Positions 1-8,564 of a stretch of 64,000 nucleotides of DNA are shown piece by piece. Origin of the DNA: Lactobacillaceae bacterium L1_55_11. Its GTDB lineage: Bacteria > Bacillota > Bacilli > Lactobacillales > Lactobacillaceae. Position 1 is the stretch's first letter; each line of letters starts with the position of its first letter. Under the pieces are notes generated by a model that was given only the letters and a program-made list of their open reading frames with translations, did not search any database and was not told the origin of the DNA. The DNA is taken from the NCBI GenBank assembly GCA_029433155.1, contig JAQYTT010000001.1:248001-312000 (forward strand), written 5' to 3'. A program made the position numbers and the translations under genes.

Positions 1-1227
1 GTTGATTTCTTTGCCGAGCAGGCTGATGCAGTTGTACGCTACCAGGGTGGTAACAACGCGGGACACACGATTTGGCACGGCGACACGAAGTTCGAACTTT
101 CAGCCCTGCCTTCTGGGATTATTACTCCCGGCCAGTTAGCCATTTTGGGAAATGGGGTCGTGATTAACCCCGAGGCCCTTTTAAAGGAAATTGCCGAGGT
201 GGAAGCTCAGGGAATTTCGATTGAGAACCTACGCATTTCTAACCGGGCCCATGTGATTATGCCTTACCACATTGAGCTAGACCGGGCTGCTGAACAGGCC
301 ACTTCTAACCGGATTGGGACGACCAAGAAGGGGATTGGGCCAGCCTACACCGATAAGATTTCCCGGGTGGGCATTCGGATTGCCGACTTAATTGACCCCG
401 AGGTCTTCGGCCAGCTCCTAAAGGAGTACCTGCCCTTTAAGAACCAGCAGTTAACTAAGCTTTACGGCAAAGAACCCCTGGATTACGATGAAATCTACCA
501 GAAGTATGTCGACATGGGCCAGCAGTTAGCCCCCTATGTCACGGATACAGCCTACCTGCTGGGTAAGATGCTCCGGGCTGATAAGCGGGTTGTCTTTGAG
601 GGGGCTCAGGGCGTTATGCTCGATGTTGACCACGGGACCTACCCTTACGTCACTAGCTCAAACCCAACCGCTGGTGGGGTGATGAACGGGGCTGGGGTTG
701 GTCCTAAGCAAATCCAGGACGTGGTCGGCGTGATTAAGGCCTACACGTCCCGGGTTGGTGCCGGTCCTTTCCCAACTGAACTCCACGATGAGATTGCTGA
801 TCATATCCGTGAAATCGGTCATGAGTACGGCGTAGTGACCAAGCGTCCCCGCCGGATTGGCTGGTTGGATGCCGTGGCCTTGCGCCACGCTGTTCAGGTT
901 TCAGGGCTGACCAAGTTGGCCATCAATTCCCTGGATGTCCTGTCTGGGCTTGATGAAGTCAAGATTGCGACCTCTTATTCCCACAAGGGGGAGCGAGTTG
1001 ACCACTTCCCAGCTTCCGATACCTGGTTTGAAGGCCTGGATGTTAATTATGAAACCCTGCCTGGCTGGCAGGAAGACATTACCGGGGTTGAGCATTTTGA
1101 GGACCTGCCTAAAAACGCCCAGAATTACCTGACCCGGATTGCCGAAATCTTAGACGTTGATCTGTTGAGCTTTGCCGTTGGCCCAACGCCAGAGCAAACG
1201 CACTTGTTAACGCCAGTTTGGCAGTAA
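1..1227 (+). CDS. purA: Adenylosuccinate synthetase, 5'-truncated by window edge
   Basis: PurA catalyses the GTP-dependent joining of IMP and aspartate to adenylosuccinate, the first step from IMP to AMP in the cytosol. The reading frame is open from base 1, so the gene starts upstream of the window. About 408 residues are visible against roughly 430 for the family, so only some 20 N-terminal residues, including the GDEGKGK phosphate loop, are missing. Family motifs seen are [10 protein letters not shown] near the start, [33 protein letters not shown] and the C-terminal SVGP-like [10 protein letters not shown]. An ATG at 145 is internal and is not the start. A bidirectional terminator follows directly. 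Confidence 0.97.
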   Translation, partial: VDFFAEQADAVVRYQGGNNAGHTIWHGDTKFELSALPSGIITPGQLAILGNGVVINPEALLKEIAEVEAQGISIENLRISNRAHVIMPYHIELDRAAEQATSNRIGTTKKGIGPAYTDKISRVGIRIADLIDPEVFGQLLKEYLPFKNQQLTKLYGKEPLDYDEIYQKYVDMGQQLAPYVTDTAYLLGKMLRADKRVVFEGAQGVMLDVDHGTYPYVTSSNPTAGGVMNGAGVGPKQIQDVVGVIKAYTSRVGAGPFPTELHDEIADHIREIGHEYGVVTKRPRRIGWLDAVALRHAVQVSGLTKLAINSLDVLSGLDEVKIATSYSHKGERVDHFPASDTWFEGLDVNYETLPGWQEDITGVEHFEDLPKNAQNYLTRIAEILDVDLLSFAVGPTPEQTHLLTPVWQ

Positions 1228-1230
1228 ATA

Positions 1231-1259
1231 AAAAAGCCCGGTGGATACCGGGCTTTTTT
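1231..1259. terminator. Bidirectional terminator between purA and rqcH
   Basis: The stem GCCCGGT/ACCGGGC (1236-1242 with 1247-1253) has a 4-base loop and is flanked by A6 on the left and T6 on the right, so it can stop transcription from both convergent genes. Its T-tract overlaps the stop codon of rqcH. Confidence 0.9.
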
Positions 1260-2958
1260 ATTTTTGCCTTAGTCGATTAACCAACTGGGCATTGGGCGTT
1301 ACATAGAGGGTTTGTTGGCCTTCAAAAATCACATAACCGGGTTTGGCCCCATTAGGTTTACGGAGCTTGCCGGCCGGCAGGTAGTCCACCGGTACGTTGG
1401 CCGAATCCCGGGCCTTACTGAAATAGGCTGCCAGTTCGGCTGCCTCGGTCAAGGTTACTTCACTGGGATGGTCACTGTGGATAATGACATGGGAACCGGG
1501 CAATTTCTGGACGTGGAGCCAGATATTGCGCCGGTTGCTTTTCTTCAACGAAAGGCCCTCGTTTTGCAGGTTGTTTTTACCAACTTCAATCAGGGTCCCA
1601 TCGGTACTGGTAAAGCGGTCGGGCTGGGATGGCCGCTGCTTCTGTTTGCTATGCCGCTTAGCCCTCAAATAGCCTTCCTGGGTCAGCTCCACCTTGATAT
1701 CGTTGACATCCTTGGGGGAAGCGACGTCTAGCTGGCTGGCAATCTGTTGGAAGTAGTCGATTTCGGCATCGGTGACTTCGATTTGATGGCCGACATATTC
1801 CTTAGCCGTGTGGAGCTTACGGTAACGGCGGAAATATTTTTCAGCGTTTTTTAGGCCGTCTAACCGCGGATCAAGGGGGATGGTCAGCAGGCGGTTTTCA
1901 TCGTAGTAGTTTTCAATTTGGACGCTGTCCATGCCCTTGTGGACCAGGTGGGGGTAGGTGATCAATAAATCGCCCATTACCTTGTACTGGTCAGCGTGTT
2001 CGCTGTCTTCCAAGGTTGCTTCCAACTTCTTACGCTTGGTTTGATTCTTCTTGAGCTCATTTTTAACTAAGCGAATCAAGCTGCTGGCCTGTTGTTGGAC
2101 CCGGTCATGCTCGGCCTTACCAACATAGTAGGCATCTAGGAGCAGGCCCAGACTAGCAAAGGATTCCTTTTGGGCAGGGACTTCCTTGGTCGGCCAGTCA
2201 AAAGGAGCAAAGCTTAGTTGACCACTTTCTGACCGGTACAGGGTTGGTGACAGGTTATCGAAGTGAGCCAACCAGTTCTGGGCACTGGCCAGGGCATCAC
2301 CACCGGCCTGAATGGCCAAGGCCAGTGACTGGGCTGACTGCCGGCTAAAGCCCTGGTAGGTTTGTTGGATGGCCCGTGGCCAGGCAGTCTGGTCACCGTC
2401 TAAGATAATGGTGCTGAGCCCCTGCCAGTCACTGGTAAAGGGGTTGGCCAGGTCTTGGGCCGGCGGTAAGACGTATTTGGCCCCAGGCAAGAGGGTGCGC
2501 ACCCGGTTTTGATCAGCGGAAACGTGCTTAATCAGTTCCAAAATTCGCTGGTCTTTTTGGCGTACCAGGAAGAGATTGGAATGGCGGCCCATCATTTCTA
2601 GGGTCAGTACCAGGGTTTGTAGGTCGCCGAGTTCGTCATGGGTCTGGACGTAGAAATTAATGATCCGGTCGTTTTCAACCTGGTCAATCTTATCAATCCG
2701 GGCCCCTTCCAAGTTACGCCGTAAGAACATAGCGAAATTGGGTGGCGTCTGTGGGTTTTCATAAGGAATTTCTGTAATCTGGGCCCGGGCGTAGTTGGGG
2801 TGGGCACTGAGCAGCAGGCGCCGGTTCACGCCGCCCTGGCGAACGACCAGGACGATTTCGTTGGCGTAGGGTTGGTGGACCTTGGTGATACGGCCACCAT
2901 TAATGAGTTGGTTTAATTCATGCACGGTGGCATGGGTAAAGAGGCCATCAATCGGCAT
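1258..2958 (-). CDS. rqcH: Ribosome quality control protein RqcH (NFACT family)
   Basis: RqcH binds stalled 50S subunits carrying peptidyl-tRNA and recruits tRNA-Ala to add C-terminal alanine tails that mark the nascent chain for degradation. The protein has 566 residues, the usual length (about 570). An NFACT-N domain is followed by a charged coiled-coil stretch around residues 285-400 and an NFACT-R domain from about 445 (RFTSTDGTLIEVGKNNLQNEGL). Asp97 and Arg98, in NDRII, match the DR pair known to be essential in Bacillus RqcH. Older annotation calls this family fibronectin-binding protein. The start overlaps the end of the preceding membrane-protein gene by 11 bases, so the two are probably co-transcribed. 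Confidence 0.93.
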   Translation of the reverse strand: MPIDGLFTHATVHELNQLINGGRITKVHQPYANEIVLVVRQGGVNRRLLLSAHPNYARAQITEIPYENPQTPPNFAMFLRRNLEGARIDKIDQVENDRIINFYVQTHDELGDLQTLVLTLEMMGRHSNLFLVRQKDQRILELIKHVSADQNRVRTLLPGAKYVLPPAQDLANPFTSDWQGLSTIILDGDQTAWPRAIQQTYQGFSRQSAQSLALAIQAGGDALASAQNWLAHFDNLSPTLYRSESGQLSFAPFDWPTKEVPAQKESFASLGLLLDAYYVGKAEHDRVQQQASSLIRLVKNELKKNQTKRKKLEATLEDSEHADQYKVMGDLLITYPHLVHKGMDSVQIENYYDENRLLTIPLDPRLDGLKNAEKYFRRYRKLHTAKEYVGHQIEVTDAEIDYFQQIASQLDVASPKDVNDIKVELTQEGYLRAKRHSKQKQRPSQPDRFTSTDGTLIEVGKNNLQNEGLSLKKSNRRNIWLHVQKLPGSHVIIHSDHPSEVTLTEAAELAAYFSKARDSANVPVDYLPAGKLRKPNGAKPGYVIFEGQQTLYVTPNAQLVNRLRQK

Positions 2959-4540
2959 GGTGAGCTTCCTTTCGACTTAGTAGGACGTATTGGACCTGGT
3001 CAATTTTGCGTGGCCCAGTCACGTAGACCGCCCCAATGGTTTTCGTGGAACCGGCGGCGACCACCTGGTACTTGTCCAGGATAGCCGGATCCACCTTTTT
3101 ATTAACCGCCTTGTGATCATTTAGGTCAATTTGTTTTAGATTGGTGAGGTTCAAGTCAAAGACCAAGTAGTCTGGTTTCTGCTTTTTAACCAGGTCATCG
3201 ACGTAGTTGTGCTGGGCGGGGAAGGCCTTTTTAGTGAAGTTACTTTGTTCAAAGAAATAGTAACGGTGATTGATATCGGTGTAGCGGTCAACGCCCATGT
3301 CAATAAAGTTGGCGTAAACCAGGGTAGCGGTCTTCCCCTGGCGGTGCTCATCGATATAACGACCAAAGGCTTGGGCTGGATAGACCTGCTTGGACCAGAC
3401 TGGCACATTGGTGTGGGTGACGATGTTACCAACATTGGGTAGATCGAGTAGGACCAGTGCATAAAGCAGGTACCACCAGGACTTGACCCGGAAACGCTGA
3501 GCCAGGTCGGCCAGGGCCCAGGCAATCACCGGTAACATGGGACCAACAACAATCAGAAAAATATAAGGGTAGCGTAACAGTGACCAGTAGGCCAGCAGGG
3601 CCGCCATTGCAGTTGTAATCAGGGTCAGCCAGAAGAGGTGGCGTTGCTGCTTCAGATAGGCCCATACCAGGGCCGCCACGAAGGATACCGTCAGGAAGGG
3701 GTGGACGATAAAGCCCACTAGGATTGGCCGGATAAGGCCGAGCACACGGACCAGGAGACCGTGGTGTTCACCACTGGCCGCATAGGCGGACATGTTGACG
3801 GTGAAGTAGACGTGAAGCAGGTCATTCCAGGCGTGGACGCTGGCAAAGTAGGCCCAGATAATCAGGGTTAGGCCCCCAAACCCAATCAAGAAATAGGCGA
3901 CCGTTTTTAACAGGTAGACCCAGCGCTTTTGGCGAATTAGTTGCCACAAAACAATGAGGACAAAACCAATCCAGGCTCCTAGCAACGAATATTTAATCCA
4001 GAAGACCGCCGCGGCACTGAAGCCAACAAAGATTACTGCAGCTGGGGTCAGCTGCTTGGTCTGGAGAAACTTGGCTAAGAAATAGAAGGAACCTAGCAGC
4101 CAGAAGAGGGCAAACTCTTCGGGGCTACCACCGTGCTCAAAACTATAATTGGCCACCAGGCCGACGGGCACAATCAGAGCCGCCCAAACCTGAACAGCAG
4201 GTTTAATATTTAACAGGGCCAGGAGCTTCTTGGTCCAAAACCAGAGCCCGATTAGGTTTAAGGTTTCAATGACAAAGAGCCCGAAGTAGCCGTAAGGGCT
4301 AATCAGGTTGGTCAGGTAGTAGTAGAAAAACATGACCGGGCCGCGCTGTTCAAAAATTTCCTTGTAGGGGATAACGCCCCGCTGCCAGGCCTGACCGATG
4401 GTTAACATGGCATTGCTGTCCACCCAGGGATTGCCCTTAAAGAGGGGACTGGCCGCTAGATAAATCAGGGCTATTAGGACTAATAAAAAAATGGCGCCCC
4501 CAGTCTGCCACCTTACTCGCTTTTGACTTTGGTTCACCAT
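2948..4540 (-). CDS. Polytopic GT-C-type glycosyltransferase-like membrane protein
   Basis: This 530-residue protein has about ten hydrophobic segments and a soluble C-terminal domain from about residue 370. After the first membrane segment it carries WVDSNAMLTIGQAWQRG and then PYKEIFEQRGP. This layout, an acidic residue in the first extracytoplasmic loop followed by a P-Y-x-x-x-F-E-x-x-G-P pattern, is typical of lipid-sugar-dependent GT-C transferases of the PMT/ArnT-like superfamily. The acceptor cannot be told from sequence; a cell-wall polymer is an inference. It is joined to rqcH by an 11-base overlap and follows a small single-span membrane protein. It could also be a non-enzymatic membrane protein of the same fold. 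Confidence 0.7.
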   Translation of the reverse strand: MVNQSQKRVRWQTGGAIFLLVLIALIYLAASPLFKGNPWVDSNAMLTIGQAWQRGVIPYKEIFEQRGPVMFFYYYLTNLISPYGYFGLFVIETLNLIGLWFWTKKLLALLNIKPAVQVWAALIVPVGLVANYSFEHGGSPEEFALFWLLGSFYFLAKFLQTKQLTPAAVIFVGFSAAAVFWIKYSLLGAWIGFVLIVLWQLIRQKRWVYLLKTVAYFLIGFGGLTLIIWAYFASVHAWNDLLHVYFTVNMSAYAASGEHHGLLVRVLGLIRPILVGFIVHPFLTVSFVAALVWAYLKQQRHLFWLTLITTAMAALLAYWSLLRYPYIFLIVVGPMLPVIAWALADLAQRFRVKSWWYLLYALVLLDLPNVGNIVTHTNVPVWSKQVYPAQAFGRYIDEHRQGKTATLVYANFIDMGVDRYTDINHRYYFFEQSNFTKKAFPAQHNYVDDLVKKQKPDYLVFDLNLTNLKQIDLNDHKAVNKKVDPAILDKYQVVAAGSTKTIGAVYVTGPRKIDQVQYVLLSRKEAHHAD

Positions 4541-4581
4541 TTTTCTCCCTCTTCTCTCTTATTCGATTTTGACCAACTGAT

Positions 4582-5034
4582 TTATTCGCTGGTTTGATAA
4601 AGCTGGTTTTTCATCATCTCATTGGTATCTTGAGCATACTTGTAGACGGTGACTTTCTTGGTGTCGTCATCATCGATTCGAACCAAGACTTCGCCATCAC
4701 TAACCCGCCAAACATAGACCATGCTGTTTCCACTCTGCCGGGCCACGTACTTTTGTGGATCAGCCTGGAGGTCCTGGGTGGTCAGGTTACCAAAGTAATG
4801 GGCATCGGTATTCATCCGCTCCTGAGGACTAATCTTAGCAGCCTTACTGGAGGCAGCGGCGGTAGAATTATCAACTACGTTGGCCTTCTGCTGCTTAAAG
4901 ACATTCACAGCCAGCACCGCGGCTACAATCAAGACCACGATGATAATAATCAACCAAAAAAGGGGCTGCTTGTAAAAGGGGGTTAGACCCAGATTAGTCC
5001 GACTGACGGCTTTGTTTTTTTGCTGTTTTGGCAT
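4582..5034 (-). CDS. Hypothetical single-span membrane protein
   Basis: I do not recognise a family. The 150-residue protein has a short basic N-terminus, one very hydrophobic segment at about residues 25-47 and a hydrophilic outer part of about 100 residues that begins with a Ser/Ala-rich linker. This suggests a bitopic protein with a cytoplasmic N-terminus and a small extracytoplasmic domain. The gene lies 41 bases upstream of the GT-C-type gene on the same strand, so it may belong to the same transcript and assist that protein. The ATG at 5032-5034 was chosen; it follows AGGGAGCTCACTCG. Confidence 0.6.
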   Translation of the reverse strand: MPKQQKNKAVSRTNLGLTPFYKQPLFWLIIIIVVLIVAAVLAVNVFKQQKANVVDNSTAAASSKAAKISPQERMNTDAHYFGNLTTQDLQADPQKYVARQSGNSMVYVWRVSDGEVLVRIDDDDTKKVTVYKYAQDTNEMMKNQLYQTSE

Positions 5035-5110
5035 CGAGTGAGCTCCCTAAATTCAAGGTATCAACTTTAATGAAGCACTCAGCTGGTCGTCATATTAGGC
5101 CAACTGAAAG

Positions 5111-5139
5111 AAAAGGCCCACTCCCGAAAGGAGTAGGCC
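5111..5139 (-). terminator. Terminator of rpmF
   Basis: Read on the minus strand, GGCCTACTCC pairs with GGAGTGGGCC around a short loop (5115-5124 with 5130-5139), followed by TTTTC. It lies 12 bases after the rpmF stop codon. The U-tract is short, so it may be leaky towards the leftward genes. Confidence 0.65.
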
Positions 5140-5150
5140 GTTGTATAACA

Positions 5151-5324
5151 TTACTTGTTATCCATAACTTGCTTACCGTTATAGACACCAGAAGGTGAAA
5201 CGCGGTGGGCAACGCGGTACTCACCAGTTGCCTTATCCAAAACGATATTTGGAACGTTCAAACCGATATGACCACGGCGGTTACGCTTATGTGACTTAGA
5301 ATTCTTGTTTGATGGGGTTGCCAT
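5151..5324 (-). CDS. rpmF: 50S ribosomal protein L32
   Basis: A small basic protein of 57 residues beginning [19 protein letters not shown], the N-terminal signature of L32. A strong AAAGGAGGTGT site lies just before the ATG. The four-cysteine zinc ribbon found in some L32 proteins is absent: no cysteine occurs in the sequence, so this is the zinc-independent C-minus type. It has its own promoter (TTGACA-N17-TAGACT) and a terminator. The divergent neighbour is the FetAB-like pair. Confidence 0.95.
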   Translation of the reverse strand: MATPSNKNSKSHKRNRRGHIGLNVPNIVLDKATGEYRVAHRVSPSGVYNGKQVMDNK

Positions 5325-5362
5325 GTAGACACCTCCTTTCGACTCAATTTATCAACTGTTTA

Positions 5363-5391
5363 AGTCTATCTTAAAAGCCTAGCCCTGTCAA
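5363..5391 (-). promoter_or_regulatory. Promoter of rpmF
   Basis: On the minus strand TTGACA (5386-5391) is followed by a 17-base spacer and TAGACT (5363-5368). This is a near-consensus vegetative sigma promoter about 40 bases upstream of the rpmF start. Confidence 0.8.
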
Positions 5392-5429
5392 TGATATCAG
5401 CCGGGGATTTGCCGGGTTAAATTTATCGA

Positions 5430-5464
5430 TTGCTAACTGGGCCAAGTTTGGTAGAATCATTCTA
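5430..5464 (+). promoter_or_regulatory. Promoter with overlapping palindrome before the FetAB-like operon
   Basis: TTGCTA (5430-5435), a 16-base spacer and TAGAAT (5452-5457) form a plausible promoter. The -10 box is the left half of a perfect palindrome, TAGAATCATTCTA (5452-5464), which could be an operator or could be chance. Confidence 0.55.
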
Positions 5465-5485
5465 ATTGCCAAAAGGGGATTTGCC

Positions 5486-6112
5486 ATGTTATTAGAAGTT
5501 AAAAACTTATCCGTTGATCCAATCCTAGCTGGTATTAACTTAACTGTTAATCAGGATGATTGGTTAACCATCACCGGTCCGTCCGGGGGCGGTAAGAGCA
5601 CCCTGCTCCGGGCTTTAGCCCGGCTCCAAGACGGGGTCAGGGGGCAGATTGACCTTGCCGGAAAGTCAGCCAGTGATTATGATTTGAGCACTTACCGGCA
5701 GCAAGTTTCCTATGCTGTACAAAGTGCCAGCCTTTTTGGTCACACGGTGCGCAACAACCTAGATTTACCTTTCCAGGTCCGCCAAGTACCGGTCAATTTA
5801 GACCGTCAGCTTGAACTTTTAGAAAAGGTTGACCTACCCAGTGATTACCTTGATAAGCCAATCACTGATCTGTCTGGTGGTCAACGGCAGCGGGTGGGCC
5901 TGTTACGCAACCTGGTCTTTCCACCCCAGGTGCTGCTCTTAGATGAAATCACGACCGGTCTGGATGCTCAAACCAAGGAAGTCGTTTGGCGCCTAGTTAA
6001 AATGAGCCAGACTGACCACCACCTGGCCATTATCAGCGTGACCCACGACAGTCAGGAAATCGCGGCGGCCAATCGTTTGTTGACGGTTAAGGAGGGACAT
6101 TTAGATGATTAA
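5486..6112 (+). CDS. fetA: ABC transporter ATPase, FetA/YbbL-like
   Basis: This is the 208-residue nucleotide-binding subunit of a two-gene ABC system. It shows the Walker A loop GPSGGGKST (about residues 33-41), the ABC signature LSGGQRQRVG, Walker B VLLLDE and the switch histidine in SVTHD. The stop overlaps the start of the next gene, a UPF0014 permease, by 8 bases, so the two are translationally coupled. In E. coli the homologous FetAB pair is linked to iron export and oxidative-stress resistance; iron as the substrate here is inferred from that family only. Confidence 0.85.
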   Translation: MLLEVKNLSVDPILAGINLTVNQDDWLTITGPSGGGKSTLLRALARLQDGVRGQIDLAGKSASDYDLSTYRQQVSYAVQSASLFGHTVRNNLDLPFQVRQVPVNLDRQLELLEKVDLPSDYLDKPITDLSGGQRQRVGLLRNLVFPPQVLLLDEITTGLDAQTKEVVWRLVKMSQTDHHLAIISVTHDSQEIAAANRLLTVKEGHLDD

Positions 6113-6884
6113 TAAAACCGTCGAAATTTCAAATTGGTCCCTGGTCCTGTCCTTTGCCATGGTCGTTATTTCCTTATTAATTAGCTACCAGCAAAAACTG
6201 GGCTTAGAAAAGGAAACGATTATCAGCGTGGTTAGGGCCATTGTCCAGTTAATCATTGTGGCCTATATCTTGCGCTTTGTTTTCCGGGTGGACGACTTCT
6301 GGCTGACGTCAGCGATGATGGCCATTATTCTCTGGAATGCCTCGCGCAACGGCGAAAAACGGGCTGATGGCGTGCCCCATTCCCTGCGGACGACCTTTGT
6401 GGCCCTCCTGCTGGGTGGCGGCGTAACCCTGGCCATTCTGGTATTTAGTGGGGCGATTAAGCCGGTCCCTTGGCAGTTGGTGCCAATCACGGGGATGGTA
6501 ATGAACACCGCCATGATTGCGATTGACTTAGTCTATCGGAGCTTGGACCAGATGTTTGTCGACCAGCAAGAACAGGTCTTTGAACGCCTGGCCCTGGGTG
6601 CTGATCCCAAGTTGGCCACTGGGGATATCATCAAAAATGCCGTTAAATTTGGGATGCAGCCCACCATTGATTCCATTAAGACCCTGGGACTAGTCTCACT
6701 GCCTGGCACCATGTCGGGTCTAATTATGGCCGGGGTTGAGCCGGTCTTAGCTATTAAATACCAAATCATGGTGACCTTTATGATTCTGTCATCAACGGCC
6801 CTTTCCAGTGTCTATGCAGCCTATGCGACCTACCGCAAATACTTCAACAAAAATTGGCTGCTAGAGTTGCCTAGCCCCAAATAG
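6105..6884 (+). CDS. fetB: UPF0014 (FetB-like) ABC permease
   Basis: This 259-residue membrane protein has about seven hydrophobic segments and conserved UPF0014 stretches: VRAIVQLIIVAYIL, GMVMNTAMIAIDLVYRSLD and SIKTLGLVSLPGTMSGLIMAG. It is the membrane partner of the overlapping ATPase gene, together forming a putative metal exporter. The ATG overlaps the ATPase stop region and uses GGAGG in the end of that gene (about 6092-6096). No periplasmic-type binding protein is encoded nearby, which fits an exporter. Confidence 0.87.
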   Translation: MINKTVEISNWSLVLSFAMVVISLLISYQQKLGLEKETIISVVRAIVQLIIVAYILRFVFRVDDFWLTSAMMAIILWNASRNGEKRADGVPHSLRTTFVALLLGGGVTLAILVFSGAIKPVPWQLVPITGMVMNTAMIAIDLVYRSLDQMFVDQQEQVFERLALGADPKLATGDIIKNAVKFGMQPTIDSIKTLGLVSLPGTMSGLIMAGVEPVLAIKYQIMVTFMILSSTALSSVYAAYATYRKYFNKNWLLELPSPK

Positions 6885-6922
6885 GTGGTAAAATAAATCC
6901 TGTTGCAAAGGAGGGGAATGCG

Positions 6923-7573
6923 GTGAAACAAAACATCAAAAACATTTTAATGATTCACCTAATCGTGGTTTTGTTTTTCCTATTTGTGTTTTACACGCCC
7001 ACTCACTTTGGTTTTTTAATTTGGAATGTTTTTTTGGCCCTTTTACCAGCTGACTTTGCTCTGCTGGCAATTTCGGTTAAAAATCGCCTGCTAAAAGCCG
7101 TCTTTAGCCTGCTTTGGCTCCTCTTTTATCCCAACACCATGTACATGATTACGGACTTTATCCACCTGCAGTACATCAGTACCAGCCTGGATGTCCGCTT
7201 CCAGTACTTTAACTATGCCGTCCTTTCGGCCGGTATCTTCATTGGGGTGACCCTCGGAGTCTTGAGCCTAGAAATTATCTTCCACCGCTTCTTTGTCCGG
7301 GTCAATGACCTAACCCGGTTGGCGGTGATGTTCATCATGTCGCTGATTTCGGCCTTTGGCATCTACCTGGGCCGTTTCCTGCGCTTAAATTCCTGGGATG
7401 TCTTCACCAAGTTTCAAACGGTCTGGGACAGTATCATGGGTTCACTAAGCCTGCATATGATTGCCTTTGTGGTCCTCTTTGCGGGGGTCCAATTCGCCAT
7501 CCTGGTTATTTACCACTATGGTGGTCGGGTCTTAATCAATCTCTCCCTTGACAGCAGTCAGGAATCCCGGTAA
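6923..7573 (+). CDS. DUF1361 family membrane protein
   Basis: This 216-residue protein has six or so hydrophobic segments and the DUF1361 hallmark LLFYPNTMYMITDFIHL. Its function is unknown. The start is GTG, placed 6 bases after an AAAGGAGGGG site; the nearby ATG at 6918 is followed at once by a stop in its frame. The gene follows the FetAB-like pair by 38 bases on the same strand, so read-through is likely. The infC promoter lies in its last codons. Confidence 0.8.
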   Translation: MKQNIKNILMIHLIVVLFFLFVFYTPTHFGFLIWNVFLALLPADFALLAISVKNRLLKAVFSLLWLLFYPNTMYMITDFIHLQYISTSLDVRFQYFNYAVLSAGIFIGVTLGVLSLEIIFHRFFVRVNDLTRLAVMFIMSLISAFGIYLGRFLRLNSWDVFTKFQTVWDSIMGSLSLHMIAFVVLFAGVQFAILVIYHYGGRVLINLSLDSSQESR

Positions 7574-7576
7574 TAT
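7548..7576 (+). promoter_or_regulatory. Promoter of the infC-rpmI-rplT operon
   Basis: TTGACA (7548-7553), a 17-base spacer and TAATAT (7571-7576) sit across the end of the DUF1361 gene. Transcription would start near 7583, leaving a leader of about 160 bases before infC. Confidence 0.8.
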
Positions 7577-7582
7577 ATAGCT

Positions 7583-7744
7583 GTTGAACAAGTAGAAGCG
7601 CCCGCTTCTCGCCCAGTGATTCCGTTGCTAGGCAGATACAGTTAGCTGTACGTTTTTCGTACGCAGTGTAAAAGTGGGTGGGACTTCGGTTTCAGCCACT
7701 TTTTTCTTCGATGTTCACAAACATAAATTTGGAGGTAATTCGTC
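7583..7744 (+). promoter_or_regulatory. Leader of infC operon with attenuator-like terminator
   Basis: The leader holds a GTACG/CGTAC hairpin (about 7648-7662). It is followed by an intrinsic terminator in which AAAAGTGG (7670-7677) pairs with CCACTTTT (7696-7703); the inner stem is capped by a C(UUCG)G tetraloop and a T-run follows. In Firmicutes L20 binds such leaders and represses this operon by premature termination. L20 control here is inferred from operon content and leader form. Confidence 0.7.
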
Positions 7745-8266
7745 ATAGCACGTCAACCAAGACAAGTTGATTTAGTCAACGAAAACATTCGCGCACCACG
7801 GGTTTTGTTAATCAACGGCCGTCAGCAGCAGGAAATGTCGACTGCTGATGCTCAAAAGATTGCCGACGACCAGGGTCAGGACTTGGTCCTGGTTCAGGCC
7901 AACGGTAACCCACCGGTTGCTAAGATCATGGACTGGGGTAAGGCTAAGTTCGAGGCGCAAAAGCGTCAAAAGGAACAGCGCAAGAACCAAAAGACGGTCC
8001 AGGTCAAGGAAGTTCGGATGTCACCAAACATCGATTCCGGTGACTTTGAAACCCGTAAGAAGGCTGCCATTAAGTTTTTGGAAAAGGGTAACAAGGTTAA
8101 GTTGAACCTGCGTTTCCGTGGCCGGATGATTACGCACCAAGACATTGGTCGTGAAGTGCTGGAGCAAATGGCCCAGGAACTAGATGACATTGCCAAGGTT
8201 GAGCAACGTGCTAAGATGGATGGCCGCCAAATGTTTTTGGTACTGGCACCAAAGAAAGCCAAGTAA
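7745..8266 (+). CDS. infC: Translation initiation factor IF-3 (AUA start)
   Basis: IF-3 binds the 30S subunit, blocks premature joining of 50S and checks the start codon and initiator tRNA. The frame gives ARQPRQVDLVNENIRAPRV, the standard IF-3 N-terminus, only if translation begins at ATA 7745-7747. GGAGG lies 9 bases upstream, and an in-frame TAA at 7736-7738 excludes an earlier start. The product is 173 residues, normal for IF-3. Rare AUU/AUA/AUC starts are a known device by which IF-3 limits its own synthesis. A TTG at 7805 would lose the conserved N-terminus and is rejected. Confidence 0.95.
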   Translation: MARQPRQVDLVNENIRAPRVLLINGRQQQEMSTADAQKIADDQGQDLVLVQANGNPPVAKIMDWGKAKFEAQKRQKEQRKNQKTVQVKEVRMSPNIDSGDFETRKKAAIKFLEKGNKVKLNLRFRGRMITHQDIGREVLEQMAQELDDIAKVEQRAKMDGRQMFLVLAPKKAK

Positions 8267-8312
8267 GCAAGGGTGGTTAGCCACCTCAAAGTAGAATTAG
8301 GAGAATTGGAAT

Positions 8313-8510
8313 ATGCCCAAGATGAAGACCCATCGCGCATCTGCAAAGCGCTTTAAGAAGACCGCTAACGGTGGTTTTAAGTCAGCTTCAGCCTTCACGT
8401 CCCACCGTTTCCACGGTAAGACGAAGAAGCAACGTCGTCAGCTACGTGGTACCCGGATGATGGACAAGTCAACGGTTAAGACTTACGCTAAGCTGCTCAG
8501 CACGCTTTAA
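8313..8510 (+). CDS. rpmI: 50S ribosomal protein L35
   Basis: A basic 65-residue protein starting [20 protein letters not shown], the L35 signature, with [13 protein letters not shown] near the end. It is the middle gene of the conserved infC-rpmI-rplT operon. TAGGAGAATTGGAAT precedes the ATG. Confidence 0.97.
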   Translation: MPKMKTHRASAKRFKKTANGGFKSASAFTSHRFHGKTKKQRRQLRGTRMMDKSTVKTYAKLLSTL

Positions 8511-8564
8511 TAGCTTTCATATCAGTTGAATTTAACATTGTCTTGATTTTAGGAGGAAGAGTCC

